A stretch of DNA of 64,000 nt from JAMHWF01 sp048500255. Lineage in GTDB: Bacteria > Pseudomonadota > Gammaproteobacteria > Burkholderiales > Burkholderiaceae_C. The stretch is taken from positions 124,001 to 188,000 of the forward strand of contig JASNYH010000005.1 of NCBI GenBank assembly GCA_048500255.1. The letters are read 5' to 3'. Positions 26,761-35,676 of this stretch are shown here, in pieces. The notes under the pieces were generated by a model. It did no database searches, was not told where the DNA came from, and saw nothing but the letters and a program-made list of their open reading frames with translations. The translations under genes were made by a program, and so were the position numbers. The number at the start of each line of letters is the position of its first letter. Within the stretch, counting starts at the first letter, position 1.

Positions 26761-26904
26761 ATCTCCGCTGCGCTCGCCGACGCCAGCGTGGAGCAACACC
26801 TGTATCCCGATGCGAGCCATGGCTTCTACACACGGGGCGAGGCGGCCGACATCGACCTGGCGCGCGAACGTACTCGGATGTTCCTGCAGCGGGTTCTGGG
26901 CTGA
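26761..26904 (+). pseudogene. 3' remnant of a dienelactone-hydrolase-family gene
   Basis: In the +1-shifted frame relative to the truncated acyl-CoA dehydrogenase, the last ~46 codons read ALADASVEQHLYPDASHGFY and end with LARERTRMFLQRVLG and a TGA. This is the C-terminal signature of dienelactone hydrolases (YP-x-A-x-HGF with the catalytic His, then a helix ending F-x-x-x-L). The 5' nine-tenths of that gene is gone. Confidence 0.65.
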
Positions 26905-26915
26905 GGTGACGTCGG

Positions 26916-27605
26916 ATGATCGCCGACGACTCCAATCCATCCTTTTTCCCCAAGCTGCCCTATGACTCGGTCAAGGACTTCGTGCCCGTGAGCCAACTCG
27001 TATTCGTGCCGCTCATGATGGTCGTGCATCCGTCGCTGAACGTGAAAACGCTTCGCGAGTTCATTGCGCTGGCGAAGTCACAGCCGGGGCGCGTCAACTA
27101 CGCGTCTATTGGCAACGGCACGCCACACCATATCGCGATGGAGTGGCTGCGTTCGCTGGCAGGCATCGAGATCGCCCACGTCCCATACAAGGGCGTTGCG
27201 CCGGCACTGACCGATCTCGTCAGTGGGCAGGTCCAGGTGATGTTCACGGGTACATCGTCGGCGGCCCCTTACGTGAAGGACGGGCGTCTTATCCCGCTGG
27301 CAGTGTCGACCGCCCAGCGGCAACCGGCCTTCCCGAACGTGCCGGCGGTCGGCGAGGTGCTGCAGGACTACGACCTGGTCTCGTGGTACGGCATCGTCGC
27401 GCCGGTGGGCACACCGCGCGACATCGTGCAACGCCTGTCTAAGGAGATCGCCTCCGGTCTCGCACAGGCCGAGGTGAAGGATCGTCTTGCAGGGCTCGGT
27501 GTCGAGGGCGTGCCGTCAAGTCCAGAGGACTTCGGAGCTTTCATGCGAGCGCAGGCGAGTCACCTCCAGAAGCTGGTGCAACTGACCGGCGTCAAGCCGG
27601 ACTGA
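26916..27605 (+). pseudogene. Bug-family receptor lacking its signal peptide and N-terminal domain
   Basis: 229 residues matching the distal two-thirds of TctC-like receptors: SFFPKLPYDSVKDFVPVSQL, VNYASIGNGTPHHIAMEWL, AHVPYKGVAPALTDLVSGQV and the closing QLTGVKPD. The signal peptide and the YPSKPIRxxVPFPPGG segment (about 95 residues) are missing, and an in-frame stop precedes the ATG. Without export it cannot work as a receptor. The left boundary abuts the dienelactone-hydrolase remnant, marking a second deletion junction. Confidence 0.8.
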
Positions 27606-27612
27606 GCGGTCG

Positions 27613-28797
27613 ATGATGCACAGCGACAAGCAAGTTCTTTCCGGGCTGCGCGTCCTCGACTTTGGAAGCTTCATCACGGGCCCGTATGCCGCGATGCTGC
27701 TGGCCGAGATGGGCGCCGACGTCGTGAAAGTCGAGCGTCCGGGACTCGGCGATCCGTTCCGCGCATTCAATGGCGGTTTGTACAGCTCGCACTTCCAGGC
27801 GCACAACCGCAACAAGCGCAGCGTGGCGCTCGAGTATGCGGCGCCAGGCGCGGCAGCAACCGTCGAGTCTTTGCTCCGGGCGGCAGACGTGCTGGTGCTC
27901 AATGTTCGTCCCGGCGTCGAGGAGCGGCTCGGCCTGTCGTACGAGCGGGTGCACTCGGTCAATCCGCGGCTCGTGTACTGCAGCATCACGGGCTATGGCG
28001 CGACCGGGCCATATGCCGATCGACCGGCCTACGACAACGTCGGCCAGTCGATCTCGGGCTGGCTGTCGATGTTCCACCAGGGCGAGGACGCGCGCGTGCC
28101 GGGACCGGCGGTCTCGGATGCGATCACCGGCATGTTCGCAGCGCTGGGCATCCTCGGCGCGTTGCAAGAGCGGGAACGCACCGGCGTCGGCCGCAAGGTC
28201 GAAGTGAACATGCTGGAGTCGATGATCGCCTTCGCCACGGAGCCGCTGGCCAAGGTGTTCTCGAGCGGGCAGTCGCTCGGGTTCTACTCGCGTGCGGCAT
28301 CGTCGCAGTCGTTCATCGTCACTTGCGCAGACGGATTGCGCATCGGGCTGCACCTGTCGTCGCCGACGAAATTCTGGGAAGGACTGGTCGCGGCGACAGG
28401 TTCACAGGACCTGTTCTCGAAATACCCGGCCCGGGCGGATCGGATCCACCGCTACGACGAACTCGCCGCTGACTTGGCGCGTGTGTTCGCGACTCGACCG
28501 CAGGCCCAGTGGGTGCCGCTACTGGAGGCCCACGACGTTCCGTTCGCGCCTGAAAACCGACTCGAGGATCTGCCCGAGGATGCCCAGGTGAAGCACTTGG
28601 GAGTGTTCTACGAAGCCACGCACCCAATCGAGGGCCGAGTGCGTGCGGCGCATCGTCCGATCGCGTTCGACGGCGACCGACGCAGCGACTTCCGTCCGCC
28701 CCCGGTGCTGGGAGAGCACACGCGCGAGGTGCTGCAAGAGGCGGGGCTGAGCGATGGCGAAGTCGATCGCCTGAAATCCGAGGGTCTGGTCGCTTGA
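27613..28797 (+). CDS. Class III (CaiB/BaiF) CoA-transferase
   Basis: 394 residues with all family features: LRVLDFGSFITGPYAAMLLA, EMGADVVKVERPGLGDPFR, the NVRPGVEERLGLSYE segment and ITGYGATGPYADRPAYDNVG, with the catalytic nucleophile Asp141. It starts 8 bp after the receptor remnant and its stop overlaps the TTG start of the following acyl-CoA dehydrogenase, so the two are translationally coupled. It probably activates a dicarboxylic acid to its CoA ester for the dehydrogenase. Closest functional type (formyl-, succinyl- or other CoA donor) is not evident. Confidence 0.9.
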   Translation: MMHSDKQVLSGLRVLDFGSFITGPYAAMLLAEMGADVVKVERPGLGDPFRAFNGGLYSSHFQAHNRNKRSVALEYAAPGAAATVESLLRAADVLVLNVRPGVEERLGLSYERVHSVNPRLVYCSITGYGATGPYADRPAYDNVGQSISGWLSMFHQGEDARVPGPAVSDAITGMFAALGILGALQERERTGVGRKVEVNMLESMIAFATEPLAKVFSSGQSLGFYSRAASSQSFIVTCADGLRIGLHLSSPTKFWEGLVAATGSQDLFSKYPARADRIHRYDELAADLARVFATRPQAQWVPLLEAHDVPFAPENRLEDLPEDAQVKHLGVFYEATHPIEGRVRAAHRPIAFDGDRRSDFRPPPVLGEHTREVLQEAGLSDGEVDRLKSEGLVA

Positions 28798-29969
28798 ACT
28801 TCGCATTCGATCAGGAGCATCTGCTACTGCGCGATTCGGTACGCCGATTCGTGCAGAGGGAGCTCATGCCGCTCGAGCGGCTGTACGCCAATGCCCCCGA
28901 CATTCCTGACGAAGTGCGCAGCCGGTTGCAGGCACTTGCCCGTGAACTCGGCTTCTGGGCCTTCGATCTGCCGCAGGCATACGGGGGAGGCGGTGTTGGG
29001 TTCGTCGGCGCGTGCCTGGTCCACGAGGAACTGGCCAAGTGCAACGTGCCCTCGTTTCGCGCGCCATCGGTGCTCACGCCTTATCTCGGGCCGGTGCTCT
29101 TCAAGGGCACCGAAGAGCAGCAGCAGAGGTACCTGTTGCCGGTCGTGCGCGGCGAGAAACGAACGTGCTTCGCGCTGACTGAGCCCGGAGGTGGCTCCGA
29201 TCCGTCGAACATGAAGACACGTGCGGTGCGCGATGGCGACTGCTACCGCATCACCGGAACAAAGATCTTCATCACCGGTGCGGACAGGGCCGATTTCGTG
29301 CAGCTGTTCGCACGGACAGTGGAAGACGGGCGCGACGTCGGCGTGTCGTGCTTCCTGGTCGACCGGACCGCCCCTGGGCTTCGCTTGGGCCAGTGTTTCG
29401 AGCTGATGAGCCCCGACCAACCCTGGGAACTGGTGCTCGATGGCGTGGTGGTGGCCGAGTCCCAACGCGTCGGCGAGGCCGGGCACGGGTGGGAACTGGC
29501 GCGCGAGTTTCTCGACGTCGGACGGCTGCTGCATGGGCCGAAGGCGATCGGCCGCGCGCAGCGCGCCTTGCAGATGGCCATCGACCACGCTAACCAGCGG
29601 ATCACGTTCGGGCAGCCTCTGGCAAAACGCCAAGCCATCCAGTGGATGATTGCCGATGCCACCACCGAGCTCGACGCGGCCCGCCTGCTGACCTATCACG
29701 CGGCGTGGAAGGCGGACCAGGGGCACGACTTCCACGTCGAGGCCTCGCAGGTCAAGCTCTACGCGGACGAGATGTGCATGCGGGTGGTCGACCGTGCCCT
29801 GCAGATCCATGGCGGGCTTGGGTTGTCCAAGGAACTGCCGCTCGAGCTCATGTTCAGGGATGCGCGCAGCCGCCTGATCACCGAGGGCTCCTCGGAAATG
29901 CAGCGGATCATCATTGCGAGCGATGTGCTGTCTGGGCGGTCGAGCATCGACCGGCTCGGCGGGTCGTGA
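28794..29969 (+). CDS. Acyl-CoA dehydrogenase
   Basis: A 391-residue FAD-dependent acyl-CoA dehydrogenase with a TTG start overlapping the CoA-transferase stop by 4 bp. Motifs: CFALTEPGGGSDPSNMKTRA (FAD and substrate loop), ITGTKIFITGAD, FGQPLAKRQAIQWMIADA and the C-terminal QIHGGLGLSKELPLE, followed by ITEGSSEMQRIIIA. The ACD family usually places its catalytic Glu in the last region. Unlike the neighbour at 25815 it is complete. Together with the CoA-transferase it suggests activation and alpha,beta-dehydrogenation of an acid. Confidence 0.92.
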   Translation: MNFAFDQEHLLLRDSVRRFVQRELMPLERLYANAPDIPDEVRSRLQALARELGFWAFDLPQAYGGGGVGFVGACLVHEELAKCNVPSFRAPSVLTPYLGPVLFKGTEEQQQRYLLPVVRGEKRTCFALTEPGGGSDPSNMKTRAVRDGDCYRITGTKIFITGADRADFVQLFARTVEDGRDVGVSCFLVDRTAPGLRLGQCFELMSPDQPWELVLDGVVVAESQRVGEAGHGWELAREFLDVGRLLHGPKAIGRAQRALQMAIDHANQRITFGQPLAKRQAIQWMIADATTELDAARLLTYHAAWKADQGHDFHVEASQVKLYADEMCMRVVDRALQIHGGLGLSKELPLELMFRDARSRLITEGSSEMQRIIIASDVLSGRSSIDRLGGS

Positions 29970-30044
29970 ACGACGGTCATGGCGCGCGAGCGGCAGCCCC
30001 GATCGGACCGGCGACGTGCAGCGCAGCCTGCAAGCGGGTCGAGG

Positions 30045-30551
30045 TCAGCCCTCGTCGGCGCAATCCCTCGACAGGTTGTCAATCATTACGAGAAGCGCCT
30101 TGCGGGTTCTCTCGACGTCTGTGGGGGACAACCCGGCCAGCGCAACCGCATTGACCTCCTCGGCCAGGGGTACCAGCACCTTTTTGAGCCGCCTTCCCTG
30201 GGGGGTGAGAAACACATAAATGTTCTTGCGGTTCTCTGGCAGCTGGCGAAGGCTGACGTAGCCCAGCTCCTCCATCGACCGGAGCGCCACCACCGTCGTG
30301 GGCTCCATGACGCCCGCCTCGAAGCTCAGCTCGCGCTTGGTGATGCCGTCGCGCTGCCACAGCACCCGCAGGAAGGCCCAGTGGCCGAGCTGCACGTTGT
30401 GGCGAGCCAGTCGAATCTGAAGGGAGCGCAGAAAGGCCCGGGTCGCATCCTTGACGAGGTGGGCGATGCGGTCGTTGGGGACCGCCTCGTGCCAGTGTCG
30501 GAGCACACGGCTGGCAACTTCCGCCTCGCGGGCGGCACCGTTCTTAGCCAC
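30045..30551 (-). CDS. MarR-family transcriptional regulator
   Basis: 168 residues with a MarR winged-helix core: LGHWAFLRVLWQRDGITKRE, MEPTTVVALRSMEELGYVSL, then the wing RQLPENRKNIYVFLTPQGRR. The start is GTG. It is divergent from the hemerythrin-phthalate operon. The dyad TTAGGTGACTAA (30691-30702) lies in the intergenic region overlapping the operon's predicted -10, a repressor-type position. Aromatic acids commonly release MarR proteins of this sort, so phthalate or an intermediate is a plausible ligand. The same dyad occurs upstream of the carboxylase operon at 45786. Confidence 0.92.
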   Translation of the reverse strand: MAKNGAAREAEVASRVLRHWHEAVPNDRIAHLVKDATRAFLRSLQIRLARHNVQLGHWAFLRVLWQRDGITKRELSFEAGVMEPTTVVALRSMEELGYVSLRQLPENRKNIYVFLTPQGRRLKKVLVPLAEEVNAVALAGLSPTDVERTRKALLVMIDNLSRDCADEG

Positions 30552-30662
30552 GTCAGCCTAATCGCTTTGAGTTGTGACAGCGGCATTGTGGCAGGTCGTT
30601 CCTGCGGCGCTCGCAAGCTCCGGGTGCAACGCAAGGTGAGGGTTTCCGATCAGGTTGTCGGC

Positions 30663-30702
30663 TTGCCAATGTTGATCTGGCGCAATAATATTAGGTGACT
30701 AA
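30663..30702 (+). promoter_or_regulatory. Phthalate-operon promoter with MarR-type dyad
   Basis: -35 TTGCCA (30663-30668), 17-nt spacer, -10 TAATAT (30686-30691). The inverted repeat TTAG-GTGA-CTAA (30691-30702) begins on the last base of the -10 and covers the expected transcription start. A bound MarR dimer there would block initiation. The hemerythrin start codon follows at 30725. Confidence 0.7.
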
Positions 30703-30724
30703 GTAAACGAGCGTTGATCTGGCT

Positions 30725-31186
30725 ATGTTGACCTTGGCTTCCGATGCTCCGGCCGCCGACACTTGGCGCGACGATCTGCGTCTCGGCTTTGCCCCGATGG
30801 ATGAAGTGCACGCCGACTTTCTCAAGGCCGTGGAGGCTTTGGTCTGCGCCGTCGGTGACGACGTCCCTGCCGCGCTCGCAGAGGTCGAGCGCCACACCCG
30901 CGAGCACTTCGAAATGGAGGAGCGCTGGATGAGCGAGACCGCGTTTCCCGCGCGGGATTGCCATGTTGACGAGCACGCTGCCGTACTGGCCTCCGTCGTC
31001 GGGGTCGGCGAGCGGGTCGCGAAGGGCGAATACGAAGTTGCGCGGTTTTTGGGGGAGGCGTTGCTCGAGTGGTTTCCCGGCCACGCCGACTACATGGATG
31101 CCGCGCTCGCGCACTGGATGTGCAAGTTGCGCTACGGGGGAAAGCCGGTGGTTCTGCGACGCCGTTCGGTTGCCGAGCCCACCTGA
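30725..31186 (+). CDS. Bacteriohemerythrin
   Basis: 153 residues with the complete di-iron ligand set of hemerythrins: His29, His61 and Glu65 in HFEMEERWM, His80 and His84 in HVDEH, His120 and Asp125 in HADYMD. It has no signal peptide and no fused domain. Proteins of this kind bind O2 reversibly. It is the first gene after the MarR-controlled promoter, 26 bp before the phthalate oxygenase, which suggests it buffers or delivers oxygen to the Rieske oxygenase. Oxygen or nitric oxide sensing is an alternative role. Confidence 0.9.
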   Translation: MLTLASDAPAADTWRDDLRLGFAPMDEVHADFLKAVEALVCAVGDDVPAALAEVERHTREHFEMEERWMSETAFPARDCHVDEHAAVLASVVGVGERVAKGEYEVARFLGEALLEWFPGHADYMDAALAHWMCKLRYGGKPVVLRRRSVAEPT

Positions 31187-31212
31187 TTTCAGGTTCATTG
31201 AACGAGGTTGAG

Positions 31213-32532
31213 ATGCTGAGCAAGGAAGAGAACGAATTGCTGTGTCGCGTCGTGGGCGACGCACCGATGGGCCAGTTGATGCGGCGTCACTGGACGCCGG
31301 TCTGCCTGATCGAGGAAGTCGCCGAGGCGGATGGCACACCGGTCAAGGCGCGCGTCTTCGGCGAGAACGTCGTGGTCTTTCGTGACACCGACGGGAACGT
31401 GGGCGTGCTCGACGAGGCATGTCCGCATCGCCGTGCCTCGCTGGTCTATGGCCGCAATGAGGAAGGCGGGCTGCGTTGCCTCTATCACGGTTGGAAGATG
31501 GATGTCCACGGCAACGTGCTCGAGATGGCGTCGGAGCCGGCGTCGAGCGGCCTGGCCGAGAAGCTCAAGCACAAGGCCTACCCGACGCGCGAGTGGGGCG
31601 GCATGGTTTGGGCCTGGTTCGGGCCGGCCGATGCGATGCCCGAGTTCAAACCGCCGGTCTGGGCGCCGACGGAGGACACCCGGGTCAGCATTGCCAAGGT
31701 CCTGCTGCCGTGCAATTGGGCGCAGATCCTCGAAGGGGCGATCGACTCGGCGCACAGCTCGAGCCTGCACAGCTCGGACATGGTGCCTGCACGCGTCGAC
31801 GGTGCAAAGGCGACCAATAAGAACTGGCTGCGGCCGTCGACCGATAAGGCCCCGCGCCTTCAGGTCCAGCGCACTTCCTACGGCTTTCGCTACGCCGCAC
31901 TCCGGCGCCCGATACAGAACTCCTCGACGCACGACTACGTGCGCTCGACGGTGTTCGTTGCTCCGGCGACTGCGCTGATTCCACCAAACAACCTCTACAA
32001 CGTCGCCAACATCAACGTGCCGATGGACGACACCAACACGGCGTTCTACTTCATCGCCTGGGGGCATCCGTCGCAGACGCCGGAAACCGAGACCTGGCGC
32101 AAGTTCCTGCGCCAGACGGTAGGCGTCGACCTCGACGCGAATTACCGCCCGCTGCGCACGATGGAGAACGGGTTCTGGCAGGACCGCCAAGCTATGAAGG
32201 CCGGGAACTTTACTGGCATCTCTGGCTTTCCGAACCAGGACGTCGCGATGTGGCTCACGATGGGGGAGATCGCCGACCGCTCCAACGATCGCCTTGGGGC
32301 GAGCGATCTCGCGATCGTCGAGTTCCGCCGCCAGATGGTCGACGCAGCGAAGGCCTTCCAGCGCGGCGAGCGTGCTATCGGGACCGGAGATGACGGCGTC
32401 ACGCCCGAGGTCTGTTCGTTCCAGGCGATTGTGCCGAAGACCACCGATTGGCGGGAGTTCCGGACTCACCACGTCTGGCTGGAGGACAAGTCGCAGCCCG
32501 AACTCGAACCGTCCTACTCGGTGAAGGCGTGA
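31213..32532 (+). CDS. ophA2: Phthalate 4,5-dioxygenase oxygenase subunit-like Rieske protein
   Basis: 439 residues. The ATG at 31213 (with ACGAGG upstream) gives the start MLSKEENELLCRVVGDAPMG, the typical opening of phthalate dioxygenase oxygenases (Pht3/OphA2), and the family's normal length. Rieske ligands: Cys70, His72, Cys89, His92. The mononuclear site is in NWAQILEGAIDSAHSSSLH, with Asp178, His181 and His186. It should insert O2 at C4/C5 of phthalate, forming the cis-dihydrodiol, using electrons from the reductase at 34509. The decarboxylase gene overlaps its stop. Family membership is firm; phthalate as substrate is strongly supported by the decarboxylase, reductase and dehydrogenase around it. 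Confidence 0.9.
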   Translation: MLSKEENELLCRVVGDAPMGQLMRRHWTPVCLIEEVAEADGTPVKARVFGENVVVFRDTDGNVGVLDEACPHRRASLVYGRNEEGGLRCLYHGWKMDVHGNVLEMASEPASSGLAEKLKHKAYPTREWGGMVWAWFGPADAMPEFKPPVWAPTEDTRVSIAKVLLPCNWAQILEGAIDSAHSSSLHSSDMVPARVDGAKATNKNWLRPSTDKAPRLQVQRTSYGFRYAALRRPIQNSSTHDYVRSTVFVAPATALIPPNNLYNVANINVPMDDTNTAFYFIAWGHPSQTPETETWRKFLRQTVGVDLDANYRPLRTMENGFWQDRQAMKAGNFTGISGFPNQDVAMWLTMGEIADRSNDRLGASDLAIVEFRRQMVDAAKAFQRGERAIGTGDDGVTPEVCSFQAIVPKTTDWREFRTHHVWLEDKSQPELEPSYSVKA

Positions 32533-33524
32533 GCGCGGGCAAGCTGCAACTCTCGGTCGCCATGGGCGACTACGACCGCACTCGGGCGCTGTTTGACGGC
32601 CGCGTGCAGATCGATGGCGTCGATCCGGTCTACATGCTGCTCAACCCGGAGGAGATGTTCTTTCGGTCGATGCGCAGTAGGGACTTCGACATCACCGAGC
32701 TCTCGCTCTCGAGCTACCTGCTGAAGCATTCGCGCGGCGAATGTCCGTATATCGCAGTGCCGGTTTTCCTGTCACGCGCGTTTCGGCACACGTCGATCTA
32801 CGTGCGCAAGGATCGCATCAAGCGGCCCGAAGACTTGAAGGGTCGCCGCGTTGGTCTGCCCGAGTACCAGTTGACGGCCAACGTCTGGGCGCGCTCCATC
32901 CTGCAGGACGACTACGGCGTCAAGCCGTCCGACGTTACGTGGGTTCGCGGCGGCATTGATACGCCGGGCCGACCGGAAAAGGTCAAGCTGCAGCTACCGC
33001 CGGATGTGCGCATCGAGTCGGCGCCGGATGGCACGACCATCTCGCAGTTGCTCGACCGCGGTGAGATCGACGCCTTCATCGCACCGAGACCGCCCAGCAA
33101 ATCCGCGCTGGCCAACCCGAACATCGGCTGGTTGTTCGACGACCCGACGGCGGTTGCGAAGGACTACTACAGGCGTTCTGGCGTCTTCCCGATCATGCAC
33201 GTAGCGGCCATCCGCAAGGAACTGACCGAGCGGCATCCATGGCTGCCTGTGGCCGTACTCAAGGCGTTCACCCAGGCCAAGGCGGTGGCGCTCGAACTGC
33301 TGTCCGACACGTCAGCGACCAAGGTGACGCTGCCGTTCGTTGAGGAGCAGCTCAAGGCCGCGCGCGAGGTCATGGGTGAGGACTACTGGGCCTACGGCGT
33401 CGAACCGGCCCGCCGCACGCTGGAAGCCTTCGTCCGTCACCACCACGCCCAGGGACTGTCGTCGCGACTCGTCCCGGTCGAGGAGTTGTTTCACCCCGCG
33501 ACCTACGAAACCTACAGCATCTAG
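32529..33524 (+). CDS. ophC: 4,5-dihydroxyphthalate decarboxylase-like protein
   Basis: 331 residues of the periplasmic-binding-protein fold used by 4,5-dihydroxyphthalate decarboxylases (Pht5/OphC). Landmarks: LQLSVAMGDYDRTRALFDGR, EEMFFRSMRSRDFDITELSL and FPIMHVAAIRKELTERHPWL. It has no signal peptide despite the binding-protein fold, as expected for the cytoplasmic decarboxylase. The GTG start at 32529 overlaps the oxygenase stop by 4 bp. It removes one carboxylate from 4,5-dihydroxyphthalate to give protocatechuate, which must be cleaved by genes outside the window. Confidence 0.9.
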   Translation: MSAGKLQLSVAMGDYDRTRALFDGRVQIDGVDPVYMLLNPEEMFFRSMRSRDFDITELSLSSYLLKHSRGECPYIAVPVFLSRAFRHTSIYVRKDRIKRPEDLKGRRVGLPEYQLTANVWARSILQDDYGVKPSDVTWVRGGIDTPGRPEKVKLQLPPDVRIESAPDGTTISQLLDRGEIDAFIAPRPPSKSALANPNIGWLFDDPTAVAKDYYRRSGVFPIMHVAAIRKELTERHPWLPVAVLKAFTQAKAVALELLSDTSATKVTLPFVEEQLKAAREVMGEDYWAYGVEPARRTLEAFVRHHHAQGLSSRLVPVEELFHPATYETYSI

Positions 33525-33535
33525 AGGAGACATCA

Positions 33536-34504
33536 ATGATTCGCAAGACACTGGCCGCGCTGGCCATGCTGGCCTGTACCGGCTTGGTCACGAGCGCTGC
33601 AGCGCAGCCGTTTCCCTCCAAGCCAGTGAAGCTTGTTGTCGGATATGCGCCCGGTGGCTTGCCCGATACGGTGGCCCGACTGCTCGCGCATCGGCTGCAG
33701 CCGGTGTTGGGGCAGCCGGTGGTGGTAGAGAACCGCACGGGCGCCAGCGGCAGCGTCGCCGTCTCGGCGGTGCTTTCCTCGCCCGCCGACGGCCATACGC
33801 TGCTCGTGACCGACGGGCCGATGCTCGCCATCGCTCCCGTCGTCTCGCGCCAGCTGGCCTTCGATCCGGTGAAGGACTTGGCGCCGGTATCGCTGGTCGG
33901 AACGGCGCCGCTCTTTCTTGCCGTTCACAGCCAGGTGAAGGCCGACACCATCGATGAACTGATTGCGCTGGCGAAGTCGCATCCAGGCAGGCTGAACTAT
34001 GGATCGGCCGGCATCGGTAGCATCCATCACCTCACGGCCGAAGCCATGAAGGAGGGTCTCGGCCTCTTCGTTACGCACATCCCGTTCCGGGGCAGCGGCG
34101 CGTCCGTGCCGGCACTCATCGGCGGGCAAGTCGATATGGTGTTCGCCTCGCCGCCGGCGCTGATGGGCTTCGTCAACTCAAAGCAGGCGAAGCTGCTGGC
34201 GATCAACGCCGCGAAGCGTTCGTCGCTGGCTCCCAATGTCCCGACGCTGGGCGAACGGATTCCGGGCTTCGACTTCGCATTCAACGTCGTCGTGCTCGCG
34301 CGCAGCGGAACGCCGGCCGAGATCGTCACTCGCCTGAATGCCGAAATCGCCCGCATCGTGAAGTCTCCCGAGGCCGCGGAGCCGTTGCGCGTGGCGGGCG
34401 TCGACCCCGTGGGTGGGGATGTCGAAGAGACGGCCGCAGCGATGCGCAAGGAGAACGAACGGATCGTGAAGGCGGCCCGCCACGCGGGCATCAAGCCGGA
34501 GTAG
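33536..34504 (+). CDS. Bug-family periplasmic receptor in the phthalate operon
   Basis: 322 residues. It has a clear Sec signal peptide (KTLAALAMLACTGLVTSAAA), then FPSKPVKLVVGYAPGG, NYGSAGIGSIHHLTAEAMKE and IPFRGSGASVPALIGGQVDM. It has a strong ribosome binding site (GAGGAGA) 11 bp after the decarboxylase and is 4 bp before the reductase, so it is firmly inside the phthalate operon. A periplasmic phthalate receptor, like the terephthalate receptor TphC, is the obvious proposal. The TctA/TctB membrane partners are not in the window. Confidence 0.92.
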   Translation: MIRKTLAALAMLACTGLVTSAAAQPFPSKPVKLVVGYAPGGLPDTVARLLAHRLQPVLGQPVVVENRTGASGSVAVSAVLSSPADGHTLLVTDGPMLAIAPVVSRQLAFDPVKDLAPVSLVGTAPLFLAVHSQVKADTIDELIALAKSHPGRLNYGSAGIGSIHHLTAEAMKEGLGLFVTHIPFRGSGASVPALIGGQVDMVFASPPALMGFVNSKQAKLLAINAAKRSSLAPNVPTLGERIPGFDFAFNVVVLARSGTPAEIVTRLNAEIARIVKSPEAAEPLRVAGVDPVGGDVEETAAAMRKENERIVKAARHAGIKPE

Positions 34505-34508
34505 CGCG

Positions 34509-35474
34509 ATGGCTGCCGATACTCATCTGGACACGCAGATGCCGCTGGAGGTTCGCAGCATCGACGATGTCGCCGGCGATATCCGCAGCTTCGAACTGAT
34601 TCAGCCTGATGGAAGTGATCTGCCGCCGTTCACCCCCGGATCGCACGTGAAGGTGCAGGCGCCGAACGGCGCTGTCCGCAAATACTCTCTCTGCAACGAC
34701 CCTGCCGAACGCAACCGCTACGTAATCGCGGTAAAGCGCGAAGAACAAGGGCGAGGCGGCTCGCTATCGATGCACCGCGATGTGAAGGTGGGTGACCGGC
34801 TGCCGACCTCCGTCCCCGAGAATGCGTTTCCGTTGGTGGCGGATGCGCGTGCGTACCTCTTCATCGCTGGCGGTATCGGCATCACGCCGATTCTCTCGAT
34901 GATCCGGTCGTTCGGCGAACAGTCGACCGCCGCGTGGAAGCTGGTCTTCCTCACGCGCACGCCGCAGAGCACGGCATTTGGCGATGTCGTTCGGCGGATT
35001 GGTGAGGGCAGGGTGGTGATCCACCATGACTACGGCGACCCAGCGCGTTCGTTCGATCTCTGGCCACTGCTGGAGAAGCCGAATTCCGCGCACGTGTACT
35101 GCTGCGGCCCACGGCCGCTGATGGATGCCGTGCGCGACATGACGGGGCACTGGTCTGCGCAGAACGTCCATTTCGAGAGCTTCAACGAAGGCGGCGGACG
35201 CAAGCCGGACGACAAGCCGTTCACCGTGAAGCTTGCGCGCACCGGTCTGGAGTTCGTGGTTCCGGTGGGTAAGTCGATTCTGGAGACGCTGCGCGAGCAC
35301 GGCGGCTTTGCTGCGTCGTCGTGCGAGAGCGGAACCTGCGGTACGTGCCGTACTGGTCTGCTCGAGGGGCAGGCGGACCACCGCGACATGGTGCTGCTCG
35401 ACGACGAGATGGACCGTCAGATCATGATCTGCGTTTCCCGGGCGAAGTCCGAGCGGCTAGTGCTGGACCTGTGA
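34509..35474 (+). CDS. ophA1: Phthalate dioxygenase reductase-like flavin/2Fe-2S oxidoreductase
   Basis: 321 residues in the phthalate-dioxygenase-reductase order: FMN domain (RKYSLC at 57-62), NADH domain (GGIGITP at 121-127, YCCGPRPLM at 197-205) and a C-terminal plant-type ferredoxin domain with Cys272, Cys277, Cys280 and Cys308. It passes electrons from NADH to Rieske oxygenases, first of all the phthalate oxygenase in this operon. The BenAB-like oxygenase at 14905 has no reductase of its own and might also use it. The ATG lies 4 bp after the receptor gene. Confidence 0.92.
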   Translation: MAADTHLDTQMPLEVRSIDDVAGDIRSFELIQPDGSDLPPFTPGSHVKVQAPNGAVRKYSLCNDPAERNRYVIAVKREEQGRGGSLSMHRDVKVGDRLPTSVPENAFPLVADARAYLFIAGGIGITPILSMIRSFGEQSTAAWKLVFLTRTPQSTAFGDVVRRIGEGRVVIHHDYGDPARSFDLWPLLEKPNSAHVYCCGPRPLMDAVRDMTGHWSAQNVHFESFNEGGGRKPDDKPFTVKLARTGLEFVVPVGKSILETLREHGGFAASSCESGTCGTCRTGLLEGQADHRDMVLLDDEMDRQIMICVSRAKSERLVLDL

Positions 35475-35676
35475 GATATCTCGGGTCAACCTCCTTGGTC
35501 AGCGAGCCGGGTGGCGTCGCCGTCCAGCGCGGGGTTGCAGGGGCAACCGTGCGGCCAAGCGCGCCGGACGACGCGCAGCCAAGCGTGAGCAAGGCAGGGC
35601 CTTGCGCAGGCAAGCTGGCGGGGTACGGAGTGCGCTGTGCTGCGTCGACGCCCCTCATGTACCGAGGGGGTGCCTT

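Noticed and set aside
30045..30551. The MarR protein as regulator of the TCAAGATTGATC element
   Set aside because: Its own promoter region carries a different dyad (TTAGGTGACTAA) and lacks the element, so it more likely reads the other dyad.
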